Source: Salipiger thiooxidans
GTDB taxonomy: Bacteria > Pseudomonadota > Alphaproteobacteria > Rhodobacterales > Rhodobacteraceae
Direction: 5' to 3'
Assembly: GCF_900102075.1 (NCBI RefSeq)
Contig: NZ_FNAV01000016.1
Span: forward strand, 1 to 64,000
Length of the DNA stretch: 64,000 bases
Shown here in pieces: positions 1-8,635 of the stretch. Position numbers and translations under genes: made by a program. Every line of letters begins with the position of its first letter. The stretch's first letter is position 1. The notes under the pieces are model-generated. The model saw only the letters and a program-made list of their open reading frames with translations. It was not told where the DNA came from and made no database searches.

Positions 1-659
1 CTGATCGAAAACGCTGACAAGCTTCGCATTTCCAATGAAAGTTGATCACCAAAGCCGCTGTTTGTCGTTCACGCAGCATAGGTCAATCCGGGCTCTCTAC
101 CGCCCTTCTCCGCAGTCTAAACGAAAGGCCGCGGTCGGGAAATGGGCCAAACTTTGCAAATTCCGTTTTCTGCGCTGAGCTGCCGTTCGACCAGGACGCA
201 GCGAATGGCGGCTCGCCGCCCCTGGTGTCGATCGAGCGGGTTCCGGCCTTGGTTCTCGCTTGAATGGCCGCTTCCGCGGTGCGGCCGAGGTGCCTTCGCG
301 ACCGCGGCGAAAGTCCGGCATCCGCCCCTTGCGGCGGCCGACGAGAACGGCCCAGGCCTGCCGTTCAGTCTCTGGCCGAACGCCGCAGTGTAGCTTCACC
401 AGACCGGCCATTCGTGCATCTTGCAGCATTTTCGTAAGATCAAGGTCGGCAGCGCGGACTTTGCGTCCCTCGCTGAACGTGTGTCTTCGGCCCCGGACAG
501 AGCCGCCGTATTGGCCAGTGGCAGAAACGGTTGGATTTTGACACGAAATGAGCTGCGGAGAAAGGCCGAACTTTGGTTCATCTGCCGGGCACCGTTTAGC
601 CGGTGAACATCGACTTTGGAGATCAAACAGCGGCCGAAATCTGTTTCAATATGGACATC
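1..659. other. Gene-free region with a degenerate dispersed repeat copy
   Basis: I see no convincing gene here: the short open frames lack ribosome binding sites and recognisable protein sequence. From about 255 to 465 the sequence resembles intergenic DNA elsewhere in the window. The stretch CACCAGACCGGCCATTC (397-413), followed by a GCAGCATTTTCG block near 423, reappears with few changes at 5283-5322 and more loosely at 2278-2310. A GCGGCGAAAGTCCG segment near 303 recurs near 21855. The region is best read as intergenic DNA carrying a diverged repeat. Confidence 0.5.
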
Positions 660-1913
660 CTATCGGTCTGTGCTGGAGAAATCTGCAATACGAACGAGTT
701 CACAATCATTCCGCACAATCGAGAGACTTATTTCACTTCCGCCGACGTTGTCACTTGGAAGTGCGGTTCGCAGCCTTCCTCCGTAAGCGAAAGAATCCAC
801 TCCGCTTCCATAGAACCCAACGATCCTTAGAAGTTCCTCCTCTGCATTATCGACTTCGGACCCCGCCTTCACCTCCCTGGGTCCTCCAGAAAACTTGGCT
901 GCGGCACGATGAACGGCTGATTGTACTGCAAGCGCATCTGCCAAATTTGATACACCAAATCCTTCGAGAATCGACGACATGGAGCCGTCCAACAGTTCGT
1001 TAATTACTTCTTCTGGACAAAGACGCGCTCTCAAGTCTGAATTTACATCAACGATCGGCGGTAAGTCCTTTCCAAACACTGCATCAGCGAGGTTCGGCTT
1101 GCCTTCAATTCCAGTAAAATCGGCTAGCCCAATATATGCCGTTGAGAAGTCAGAAAGATCCAAGGAGCTTTGGGAAAAATCGGCCTGCAACAAAAATGCG
1201 CCTTCGAAACTGCTGTTTATAAATGCCGCATTAGAGAAATTCGAATCGCTAAGAGATGCATTGGAAAAGGAGGACCCAATGAAGAAAGTTCTTGAAAAAT
1301 CAACATCTCCAAAAGTTCCTGAAAAGTCGACCGCCCTTCCACCAGAATGCGAAAAAGATGTACCTTGAAGCAACGAATCGGCAAGGTTCGCTCCGCTTAA
1401 GTTAGCGGCTATGCGGGCATAATTCATAGTCGCCCCACGAAAGTTAACCTCTCTCAAGTCTGCAAGTTCCTTCCACGAGCCCAAACGTAACTCTTCAAGG
1501 TAAACAGGATAGCGGCAAGTAAGACCGTCCCGTCCTCCCTGAGTTTCGCAAGAAAGGTCCAGACCCACTAAGTTTATTTCGGCGCGATCAAGCGTTTCTA
1601 GAGCATCCGTTTTGCCGCTATTTCCAGGTGATTTTGCAGTTAGCAACTGCCACGCGCTAGTTATCGACTGCTCTGCACTGCTCTTTCTCGTTGCCTCTAG
1701 TCCTTCTAGGTTTGCAGTCAGATCCCTAACTGCGATTATTGTAGCTACAATCCCAAATGTCCATGCGGCAATCTTGGCGCAGACCACAGCTACTCTAATA
1801 GACTTCAAGTCTTCCAGTTTTTGAGCTTCATTCTTTTTCTTTAATGCGGACCTCTTTTGAAGTTGGCGAATATTAGGCCGAATCTTGGCTGGATGTTTCT
1901 TTATATACTTCAT
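660..1913 (-). CDS. Pentapeptide-repeat membrane protein
   Basis: A 417-residue protein of unknown function. It has a basic, lysine-rich N terminus (residues 1-38), one membrane segment (about 41-63), and a central run of imperfect A(D/N)Lxx/xxFxx pentapeptide repeats (about 150-270) of the type that folds as a right-handed quadrilateral beta-helix. A C-terminal region of about 140 residues has no family I recognise. The topology suggests a membrane-anchored protein with the helix on one side of the membrane. The gene is visibly AT-richer than its neighbours and uses codons such as ATA, AAA and TTA that are rare nearby, which suggests recent acquisition. No operon partner lies within 600 bases on either side. 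Confidence 0.8.
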   Translation of the reverse strand: MKYIKKHPAKIRPNIRQLQKRSALKKKNEAQKLEDLKSIRVAVVCAKIAAWTFGIVATIIAVRDLTANLEGLEATRKSSAEQSITSAWQLLTAKSPGNSGKTDALETLDRAEINLVGLDLSCETQGGRDGLTCRYPVYLEELRLGSWKELADLREVNFRGATMNYARIAANLSGANLADSLLQGTSFSHSGGRAVDFSGTFGDVDFSRTFFIGSSFSNASLSDSNFSNAAFINSSFEGAFLLQADFSQSSLDLSDFSTAYIGLADFTGIEGKPNLADAVFGKDLPPIVDVNSDLRARLCPEEVINELLDGSMSSILEGFGVSNLADALAVQSAVHRAAAKFSGGPREVKAGSEVDNAEEELLRIVGFYGSGVDSFAYGGRLRTALPSDNVGGSEISLSIVRNDCELVRIADFSSTDR

Positions 1914-2534
1914 TACGGCCTTTCTTTCTCAGTCGAGCCGGATAGATCACACGAATCAGCCAGAAATCGACGCAAACACTCTGCCACGAGTCGCACGCCT
2001 AAACGGTCACTTCTGTGCCACTCGCAGTTTGAAGATAAATCAAAACGCTAGCTTGGCCAAAAGTATTGAGAAAAGCTTGGAGGTCGTGGGGCGTTTGCGC
2101 ACCAATGGCGGGATAGATCGTTCGCCGCAGTTTGTTGAATGCGTCGGTTGGGCTCGTTCCCGACCTTCGCTGCGCAGCCGGGTCAAGCGCCTAGTCGCCC
2201 ATCGGGCGGCCGTCGCTCCCGGCCCATTGCCGACCTTGGGACTTGTTTACCACGCCGCGGCGCAGCTTCACCGAAGCGGTCGTTCGTGCGTCGCGCAGCA
2301 TTTTCCGACATCCAGGGTCCGCTGAGCGGGACCTTTCCGACCTTCGCTGCACTTGCACCAATGTCCGGTCTGAAGAACCGTTCAACAAAAGGAAGTTTTT
2401 GACCGGCCTATGCGGGTGTATCAAATTTTCGCTTCGAGCGGCTGGCATTCCGGCAACCAACATTCCCTTGGACTGAACGGTATCCATGCAGGAACCCGCG
2501 GCCTGCGCCGGAGCATAGCCGCAGGATGATATGG
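1914..2534. other. Intergenic region with dispersed repeat copy
   Basis: There is no gene I can support. From about 2130 to 2360 the sequence shows internal similarity (a CCGACCTTCGCTGC block at 2161-2174 returns at 2338-2351). It also matches the intergenic repeat seen near 255-465 and 5235-5345: a cttcacc-accg-ccgttcgtgc segment at 2276-2290 is followed by CGCAGCATTTTCC at 2294. Short open frames across it are repeat translations rather than genes. Confidence 0.45.
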
Positions 2535-3392
2535 CTACCGGTAAAGCAGGACCGGAATGTTCGCCGTCTGGATCATGGTAGTGGTCGTGGAGCCGATAAT
2601 CAGCTGGCGGATGCGACTGTGACCGTAGGCGCCCATGACCAGAAGATCGAAACCTTCGGCTTTGACCAAGTCGTTCAGCACATCGCCCGGTTCACCCGTC
2701 GCCGTGCGTGCCACGGCCGTAATGCTGGCGTGCTGCAAATTTGCGACCGCTTCAGCGGCCGCGGCTATTGCTTTCGCATTACCACCGTCCTGACCGATGC
2801 AAAGGACTGTGACGTCAAGGTCTGCAAAGATGGCGCTGCCGGACATACGCTCGATCGCGATCTTCGCGCTGGCGCTGCCGTCGTAGGCCACCAGAACCTT
2901 CTGGATCGCCCCGTAGGTGCGGGACGCGACGAACACCGGCACCTTGGACGCGCGGATGATCCGCTCGAGGTTCGATCCAAGGTGAGCAGATGCAAATCCA
3001 TGACCTTCGCCGCGCTTGCCGATGGTGATGGCGCGGATGTCCGGCTGCAGTTCCTGAACGGCTTCCAGCAAGTCGCCCTTGCGCAGCCGTCTCTCGACAT
3101 GCGGCACGCCGTCCTTGTCCAAGATGGCTTTGGCATCCTCGAGGATGGCATGGCCCTTTGCCTGGACCAGTTTCGCGCGCTGTTCGTCCAGGGATGACAG
3201 TTCGGCAAGCAGGGCGCTGCGTGCCCCGAGCCGCAGCGATCCTGACAGGTCCGTCGGCGCGGCCCCTTCGCGTCGGCCCAGCACATGCATTGCAACGATT
3301 CCTGCATTCAGCTTCTGCGCGATCCAGGCTGTATGGTGACAGACGCTTTCGGAGTATTCCGACCCGTCCAGGAGTGCGAGTATCTTATCCAT
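2535..3392 (-). CDS. Tandem universal stress protein (UspA family)
   Basis: A 285-residue cytoplasmic protein made of two UspA domains (about 1-158 and 163-285). Both carry the ATP-binding G-2x-G-9x-G(S/T) motif: residues 125-140 (GKRG...GS) and 254-269 (GAYG...GST). It is therefore likely an ATP-binding Usp. Fused tandem Usp proteins of about 280 residues are common in proteobacteria and are linked to stress survival, but the molecular target is not predictable. It lies 14 bases downstream of the SulP transporter gene on the same strand, so the two are probably co-transcribed and the Usp may act with the transporter. Confidence 0.9.
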   Translation of the reverse strand: MDKILALLDGSEYSESVCHHTAWIAQKLNAGIVAMHVLGRREGAAPTDLSGSLRLGARSALLAELSSLDEQRAKLVQAKGHAILEDAKAILDKDGVPHVERRLRKGDLLEAVQELQPDIRAITIGKRGEGHGFASAHLGSNLERIIRASKVPVFVASRTYGAIQKVLVAYDGSASAKIAIERMSGSAIFADLDVTVLCIGQDGGNAKAIAAAAEAVANLQHASITAVARTATGEPGDVLNDLVKAEGFDLLVMGAYGHSRIRQLIIGSTTTTMIQTANIPVLLYR

Positions 3393-3406
3393 GTCAGTTT
3401 CCTCCC

Positions 3407-4903
3407 TCAGTGACTCATCAATTTGTCCATCGCCCCGGGCTTGTCATGGATGGCAAGCTTGTCGACGATGGTTTCCGATGCCTCGTTCATGCCGATGACC
3501 TCGACCTCCGCGCCTTCGCGACGGAACTTCAGGATCGCCATGTCCAGCGCCTGAACCGAACTGATGTCCCAGATATGCGCACGGCTGACGTCGATCACGA
3601 CCCGGTCGGGGGCCTCACGGAAATCCAAGGCATTGGTAAAGTCCTCGGCCGAGCCGTAGAACAGCTGCCCTTCCATCACGTAAGTGCGGGTGCGGCTATC
3701 GTCGGACAATGTCGAGGAGATGCGGAACAGCTGAGCGATCTTGGCGGCAAAGAAGATGCCCGACAGCAGCACGCCCACCAGAACGCCGATGGCGAGGTTG
3801 TGGGTGTAGACGACCGTGACGACGGTCGAGAGCATGACGACGCTGGACGACCGGGGATGCACCCGAAGTGCCTTGATCGACGACCAGGAAAACGTGCCGA
3901 TCGACACCATAATCATGATCGCGACCAAAGCCGGCATCGGAATCCGTCCCACCAGATCGCCGAGACCGACAACGAGGATCAGAAGCACGGCCCCGGCGGT
4001 AAAGCACGACAGCCGCCCGCGCCCGCCCGATTTGACGTTGATGATCGACTGGCCGATCATCGCGCAGCCCGCCATGCCACCAATGAAGCCGGTCGCAGTG
4101 TTGGCGATACCCTGACCGATACACTCTTGGTCGCGGCTGGATTTCGTATCCGTCAGATCGTCGACGATGTTCTGCGTCATCAGGCTTTCCAGCAGCCCGA
4201 CGACGGCCACGGCCAGCGCGTAGGGCAGGATGGTGAGGAATGTCTCGACGTTCAGCGGAATTTGCGGGATCAGGAACACCGGCAATGTGTCCGGCATGGC
4301 TCCCATGTCACCGACCGTCCGCACGCCATCCCACCCCATCACCGTAACAAGTATGGTGAGCACGATGATCGTCACCAGCGGCGACGGCACGGCGGTCGTC
4401 AGGCGCGGCAGCAGGTAGATGATTGCCAGCCCCAGCGCCACCAGCGCAAAGGTCAGATAAGTCACGCCGGGATTGGCAAGGTTCAGTTCCGGCAGCTGTG
4501 CCATGAAGATCAGGATCGCCAGCGCGTTCAGGAAGCCTGTCATGACCGATTTCGAGACGTAGCGCATGAAGCGTCCCAGCTTCAGAAAGCCGGCTCCGAT
4601 CTGGATCAAGCCCGCCAGCACCGTGGCCGCCAGCAGGTATTCCAGTCCGTGATCCCGAACGAGGGTGATCATCAACACAGCCGTGGCAGCCGTAGCCGCC
4701 GAGATCATCCCGGGCCGGCCGCCGACGAAGGCAATCAGGACTGCAATCGAGAACGAGGCGTAGAGCCCGACCTTGGGGTCGACGCCTGCGATGATGGAAA
4801 AGGCGATCGCCTCGGGGATCAGCGCCAGTGCGACGACGATGCCCGCAAGCACATCGCCGCGGATGTTGCCAAACCATTGTTGGCGGTAGTCAGTAAGTGT
4901 CAT
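3407..4903 (-). CDS. SulP family anion permease with STAS domain
   Basis: An inner-membrane SLC26/SulP transporter of about 498 residues. The N-terminal part contains about a dozen hydrophobic segments, beginning with the family-typical region around [20 protein letters not shown]. The C-terminal 100 residues form a cytoplasmic STAS domain. The family moves sulfate, bicarbonate or other anions by proton or sodium coupling; the substrate cannot be told here. I chose the ATG at 4903 ([10 protein letters not shown]) because family members begin here. A TTG at 4954 or an ATG at 4924 would add 17 or 7 residues without family similarity. It is followed closely by the Usp gene, a pairing that suggests stress-linked ion homeostasis. 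Confidence 0.9.
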   Translation of the reverse strand: MTLTDYRQQWFGNIRGDVLAGIVVALALIPEAIAFSIIAGVDPKVGLYASFSIAVLIAFVGGRPGMISAATAATAVLMITLVRDHGLEYLLAATVLAGLIQIGAGFLKLGRFMRYVSKSVMTGFLNALAILIFMAQLPELNLANPGVTYLTFALVALGLAIIYLLPRLTTAVPSPLVTIIVLTILVTVMGWDGVRTVGDMGAMPDTLPVFLIPQIPLNVETFLTILPYALAVAVVGLLESLMTQNIVDDLTDTKSSRDQECIGQGIANTATGFIGGMAGCAMIGQSIINVKSGGRGRLSCFTAGAVLLILVVGLGDLVGRIPMPALVAIMIMVSIGTFSWSSIKALRVHPRSSSVVMLSTVVTVVYTHNLAIGVLVGVLLSGIFFAAKIAQLFRISSTLSDDSRTRTYVMEGQLFYGSAEDFTNALDFREAPDRVVIDVSRAHIWDISSVQALDMAILKFRREGAEVEVIGMNEASETIVDKLAIHDKPGAMDKLMSH

Positions 4904-5401
4904 TGAAATTCCATGACCCTGCATCGACACATCCAGCGCAGGACGGTTCGGCAATGATATTCAGGGTTCATCAAAAATGATCTGGCGGATCAGCGGCCAG
5001 AAGAGCCACCCGGGCTCTCACCGGGTCCTTACGCTTGGGTGTCCCTTACCCAGAAGGCCTGCAAAAGATCAACCGTTGCCGCACCCAGCTTGTCTAAATC
5101 GCCGAAATTTCTTTGTCTTTGCCAAGGAAGCCGACATTCGCTGCACAACAGAAAGTAAGCACTACGGGCTCGGAGCAGACATGCGGCGGTGCCGCGAGCC
5201 CCACGGCCTCCTCGGCCAGCCGGGTCGTCGCTGACGGCCCAGACCGGCCATTCAGTCACTGGCCGATCGCTGCGGTGCACGTTCACCAGACCGGCCATTC
5301 ATCCATCGCGCAGCATCTTCGGAGAATGAAGGTCGGGAGGGCGGAAGAAGCAGACCTTGATGCCCGATGCATTGAGGTGCGCAACGTCCGGTGTTTCGAT
5401 A
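4904..5401. other. Intergenic region with dispersed repeat copy
   Basis: No gene is supported. The segment 5235-5345 is the clearest relative of the repeat at 355-465: CACCAGACCGGCCATTC at 5284-5300 is identical to 397-413, the following GCAGCATCTTCGG is nearly identical, and AAGGTCGG closes both blocks. The half-repeat CAGACCGGCCATTCA also occurs a second time 48 bases earlier (5239-5253 and 5287-5301), so the element has an internal duplication. An apparent plus-strand frame through it is only a translation of the repeat. Confidence 0.5.
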
Positions 5402-5752
5402 TTACTTCCTGTCTTCGATGATTTCCGTCTGTTCGCCCACGAGGATCAGGGTGGTGTCGTGGTCGAGAAACGTCTTCTCATCGGGGAAGACCTTGTTCTG
5501 GTAGGTGTCCGATCCGAGCACGGCACGCATGCCTTCGGTGCTGTCGAACCAGATCTCGGCAGTGCCGTCGAACTCGGCTTGGGGGACCGGGAAGTCGCCC
5601 TCCGCCGGGTGGGTCTGGATGTAGCGCAGCACGTGCGTCTCTGCCTCGGGGATCGAGCGGAATAGTGGACCGTGTGTCTCGCGGTGGTGGCGCACGAATT
5701 CATCGTGGTCTATCTCGGGGTTGCGCTTCAGTAGCATTGTCATTTTGATCAT
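5402..5752 (-). CDS. EthD domain-containing protein
   Basis: A 116-residue protein of the EthD family (dimeric alpha-beta barrel fold). It shows the family opening KMTMLLKRNPEIDHDEFVRH, followed by the HxxTHGPL-type segment (about 23-30) and a C-terminal strand with an FxDxxxT pattern. EthD-type proteins accompany degradation of ethers, aromatics and other carbon compounds, and several bind or isomerise small cyclic substrates. No substrate can be assigned. It starts 12 bases after the ABM-VOC gene on the same strand, so the two are almost certainly an operon, divergent from an IclR regulator. Confidence 0.85.
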   Translation of the reverse strand: MIKMTMLLKRNPEIDHDEFVRHHRETHGPLFRSIPEAETHVLRYIQTHPAEGDFPVPQAEFDGTAEIWFDSTEGMRAVLGSDTYQNKVFPDEKTFLDHDTTLILVGEQTEIIEDRK

Positions 5753-5764
5753 GGGATCTCTCCT

Positions 5765-6601
5765 TCAGGGGTGCGGGGTCCAGCGGATCGTTGGCGCGTC
5801 CGCGGGCATGTCGATGCCGCCGGGATAGGTCAGAAGCTCGATCAACATGCCCCAGGGCGCGTGGCCGTAGATGCCAGCATTGCCGTCCTGGTCATCGTTG
5901 TTGGCGAGCGGGTGGGGGCCCTTGAGGAGCTTGCCACCGGCCTCCGTGAAGGCAGCGCAGGCGGCGTCGATATTATCCACGTAGAGGCCGATATGGGTCA
6001 GGCCCTTGTCTTGCAGACGGGCGGGATCGGCTTGGTCACCGTCTTCCATCCTGAAGAGTTCAAGGCAGGGCCCGTTGCCGATCCTGAGAAGTCGCATGTG
6101 GACGATTCGTGTGCCGGGGCTCAGTCCCAGCTCTGCCTCCGGCCCTTTGCCGGACATATCCGGCCCATCCTCAGGCAGGACGTCGTAGAGCGTCACCGCG
6201 CCGAACGCCTTGGCAAAAAAGCGCGTCGCATCCTGGATATCGGGCACTGTCAGGCCGGCATGGTCGATGCCAAGGATTCCGGGCGCGGCAGGCCGATCAG
6301 CGGCAACGCCCGCAAGGTCCGTGACCTGAGATCCGCCGCCCGTCGCGACGTCTTCCAGGGAGGCATTGAACTGCTTCGTATGGGGCTTTTCCAAATGCGC
6401 CTCGAAGGCCGCGTCGTCTCGGTATTCCTCCAGCATCAACATCGCGCCACCCTCCTCGCCAAAAACCTCGAAACGTATGTTTCCTGGCTCTGCACGGACA
6501 TTGCGAGCCAGGTCCTCCACGAGTGTTCTGAGTTGCGCGTCCCGCCCGGCTTTGGGGGTGGCGCGGGCCATCATCGTGCGTGTCATGGTCGTCTCCGTCA
6601 T
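5765..6601 (-). CDS. Antibiotic-biosynthesis-monooxygenase/VOC fusion protein
   Basis: A 278-residue two-domain protein. Residues about 8-90 form an ABM-type (quinol/antibiotic monooxygenase-like) ferredoxin fold with the LEEYRDDAAFEAHLEKPHTK signature. Residues about 108-265 form a vicinal-oxygen-chelate (glyoxalase/dioxygenase) domain with a metal-ligand candidate His in GIDHAGLTV, a second in LTHIGLYV and a C-terminal Glu in MLIELL. Such fusions occur in degradation clusters for small ketones, lactones or aromatics; the reaction is not predictable. ATGs at 6601 and 6586 are both possible starts, and neither has a strong ribosome binding site. It is in an operon with the EthD gene and divergent from the IclR regulator, which probably controls it. 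Confidence 0.8.
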   Translation of the reverse strand: MTETTMTRTMMARATPKAGRDAQLRTLVEDLARNVRAEPGNIRFEVFGEEGGAMLMLEEYRDDAAFEAHLEKPHTKQFNASLEDVATGGGSQVTDLAGVAADRPAAPGILGIDHAGLTVPDIQDATRFFAKAFGAVTLYDVLPEDGPDMSGKGPEAELGLSPGTRIVHMRLLRIGNGPCLELFRMEDGDQADPARLQDKGLTHIGLYVDNIDAACAAFTEAGGKLLKGPHPLANNDDQDGNAGIYGHAPWGMLIELLTYPGGIDMPADAPTIRWTPHP

Positions 6602-6713
6602 CGTCGCCGCGCTGCGGCATTCAGGATATGAACGGATCGCTCAGACTGGCGTTCCGAGATTTCCATGAAAGCCGTTGAAAATTCGAAGGATTGGCGGCAT
6701 TTTTCACTACTGC

Positions 6714-6723
6714 TGAAATTTCA
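6714..6723. promoter_or_regulatory. Candidate IclR operator palindrome
   Basis: TGAAATTTCA is a perfect 10-base palindrome in the divergent region between the ABM-VOC gene and the iclR-type gene, 10 bases before the regulator's ATG. IclR family proteins often bind short AT-rich palindromes in such positions and autoregulate. A looser TGAAAA...TTTTTCA arm pair (6676-6706) lies just upstream. The assignment rests only on position and symmetry. Confidence 0.3.
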
Positions 6724-6732
6724 AGGAACTCA

Positions 6733-7449
6733 ATGGTTCAGTCCGTCGCCCGCGCCACCGATATTCTCGACTCGATCGCCCATGCGGGGGGTGCCGCACA
6801 TCTGAACGACATCGCCGCCGCCACGGGTCTGAAGACGACCACGGCGCACAACATTCTGAAGGCGTTGCAGACGGCGGGCTACGTGCGCCGCCGCGCCGGC
6901 GACACGCGCTACCATCTCGGCGACAGGATTTTGAACCTCGCCCGCGTCGCGGGCGACGACGACGCCCTTCGCCATAGCCTGCGCCCCGCGCTGGAGGCCA
7001 TGGCCACTGAAACCTCCGAGACCGTTTTCCTCGCCGTGCCCTCGGGTGATGAGGTCTACTTTCTCGACGCGATCGAAAGCACGCGCGCTCTGAAGGCGGC
7101 GAGCCAGCGCGGACACCGCGAACCCATGGCGGGCTCCGCCATCGGCCTTCTGTTCCTTGCCTTCATCCCCGCGCTACGCAGACGGATGTTTGATACACAC
7201 GCCGACCGGATCGGCCCCGGCATCGCGGCCGAGATCGAGGCGATCGCCGAACGCGGCTATGCCCTCGACCGGGAGAACTGGATGCCCGGCCTCAACTGCA
7301 TCGCAATACCTTGGCGCGACGAGGGCGAGATCCGCGCGGGCTTCGGTCTGGCTGGTCCCAGCAGCCGTCTAACTGCATCGCGACTGAAAGAGATGGCCGA
7401 GCTCATGCAGAAGATCGCGTCCGAGACCGACGGTCGTTATGAGGGATGA
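6733..7449 (+). CDS. IclR family transcriptional regulator
   Basis: A 238-residue regulator with an N-terminal winged helix (about 1-62; motif LNDIAAATGLKTTTAHNILK) and a C-terminal IclR effector-binding domain (about 75-235; GSAIGLLFLAF and a late GLNCIAIPW segment). I chose the ATG at 6733 because it begins with the family pattern VQSVARATDIL and has an AAGGAA ribosome binding site 6 bases upstream. The upstream ATG at 6691 would add 14 atypical residues. It is divergently transcribed from the ABM-VOC/EthD pair and most likely regulates that operon in response to a small metabolite. Confidence 0.9.
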   Translation: MVQSVARATDILDSIAHAGGAAHLNDIAAATGLKTTTAHNILKALQTAGYVRRRAGDTRYHLGDRILNLARVAGDDDALRHSLRPALEAMATETSETVFLAVPSGDEVYFLDAIESTRALKAASQRGHREPMAGSAIGLLFLAFIPALRRRMFDTHADRIGPGIAAEIEAIAERGYALDRENWMPGLNCIAIPWRDEGEIRAGFGLAGPSSRLTASRLKEMAELMQKIASETDGRYEG

Positions 7450-7858
7450 GATCACAGAATGTCGCAGAAGCCCTCAAGCCGGACCTGCGGCGACGCAGCG
7501 GGTCGTCCGCTTGGCAGGCATTGTCGGCCGTCGGTCCCGGCCTAAGGCTGCCCTAAAAGAAAGCGGAAATGCTGCGGCGCGGTATCCGGGAAGGTGGACG
7601 TCTGTGATGTATTGCTTGGGCCTTCCCCGCAGCTAAGAAAGGATTTCCTACGGGGCGTGAAGTTCGTGCATTCGCTCCGCAAACATGAAGCGCGTGATTC
7701 GGCGCTCTGACTGCGCTTGATCGAATTGTGGATGTGCTGTCCTTGGTAGTGCTGCGCTCCCGCCTCGGAAAAGCAAGCTAAAGACTATTCCACAAGGCAC
7801 GGGTTGGCGGGATTTATCGCAGATGGTCCTGCATTCGTGCTCAAGCTTCAGCCCCCCT
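7450..7858. other. Intergenic region, nothing recognised
   Basis: About 400 bases between the iclR-type gene and the 3' end of the inositol-side minus-strand operon. I find no protein-coding frame with a ribosome binding site, no clear RNA gene and no rho-independent terminator. Confidence 0.4.
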
Positions 7859-8632
7859 TCATCCCCCGAAGGCTTCACGGAATGCAGTGAGTGCGGCCAC
7901 GTCTTTTCCGGATGCAAACGCCTCCATGCCGACCGGCCCGTCATACCCCATCTCGGTAAGGGCTTTGGCGATAACCGAGTAATTGATCTCGCCCGTGCCG
8001 GGCTCGCAACGACCGGGCACATCGGCGACCTGGATCTCGCCAATCCAAGGCAGAGAGGCGCGGCAGAGCTCGATCAGGTTCCCCTCGCCGATCTGCGCAT
8101 GGTAGAGGTCGAGGTTCAGGCGCAGTTGCGGCCGATCGACCGCGGCGACCAGGGCAAGCGTCTCCTCGGCCCGTGCGAAAGGAACGCCGGCGTGATCCAC
8201 GGGCAGATTCAAATTCTCGAGCGTGAAGGTCACGCCCAGTTCTTCGCCGAGATCGCAGATGCGGTGCAGCGTGTCGCGAGCCTTCACCCATTTCAGCGGG
8301 GTCGCGACCTCGGCCAACTTCGGCCGGCCGCCGTCGCCAAGGCCGGTTCCATGGAGGTTCAGCCGGGCCACGCCGAGGCGCTTGCCGACCTCAGCCGCCT
8401 CGCGGGCGGAGGCCAGCAGCATGTCAGCGCCCTCGTCGTCGGCGAGCCGGCCTTCGAGATAACCGTTCATGATCGAGAACGTCGCGCCGGACGCCTCGAG
8501 CTTGGCGAGGTCGTGGTCGACCCAGTTCCATAGCCCGACCTCGAAGCCCATCTCGTCAAGCCGGGCGCAGCGCCATTCGATGGGGCGGTCGCGCCACAGC
8601 ATCTCCGCGCAGGCGGCCAGGGTGAATGCCAT
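7859..8632 (-). CDS. Sugar phosphate isomerase/epimerase-like TIM-barrel protein (hydroxypyruvate isomerase type)
   Basis: A 257-residue protein of the AP-endonuclease-2/xylose-isomerase-like TIM-barrel superfamily. It has the metal-site pattern of the hydroxypyruvate isomerase/epimerase group: Glu in TLENLNLPVDH, Asp and His in NLDLYHAQI, and a late GMEAF. The family isomerises or epimerises small keto-sugars. It lies 3 bases downstream of the iolG-like gene in the operon divergent from the iolR-type gene, so it probably acts on inositol-derived keto intermediates (an inosose isomerase or epimerase role is plausible but inferred). Confidence 0.85.
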   Translation of the reverse strand: MAFTLAACAEMLWRDRPIEWRCARLDEMGFEVGLWNWVDHDLAKLEASGATFSIMNGYLEGRLADDEGADMLLASAREAAEVGKRLGVARLNLHGTGLGDGGRPKLAEVATPLKWVKARDTLHRICDLGEELGVTFTLENLNLPVDHAGVPFARAEETLALVAAVDRPQLRLNLDLYHAQIGEGNLIELCRASLPWIGEIQVADVPGRCEPGTGEINYSVIAKALTEMGYDGPVGMEAFASGKDVAALTAFREAFGG

Positions 8633-8635
8633 CGT

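Noticed and set aside
5113-5421. A 102-codon plus-strand frame in the 5 kb spacer
   Set aside because: It covers the dispersed repeat, and similar translations arise wherever the repeat lies.
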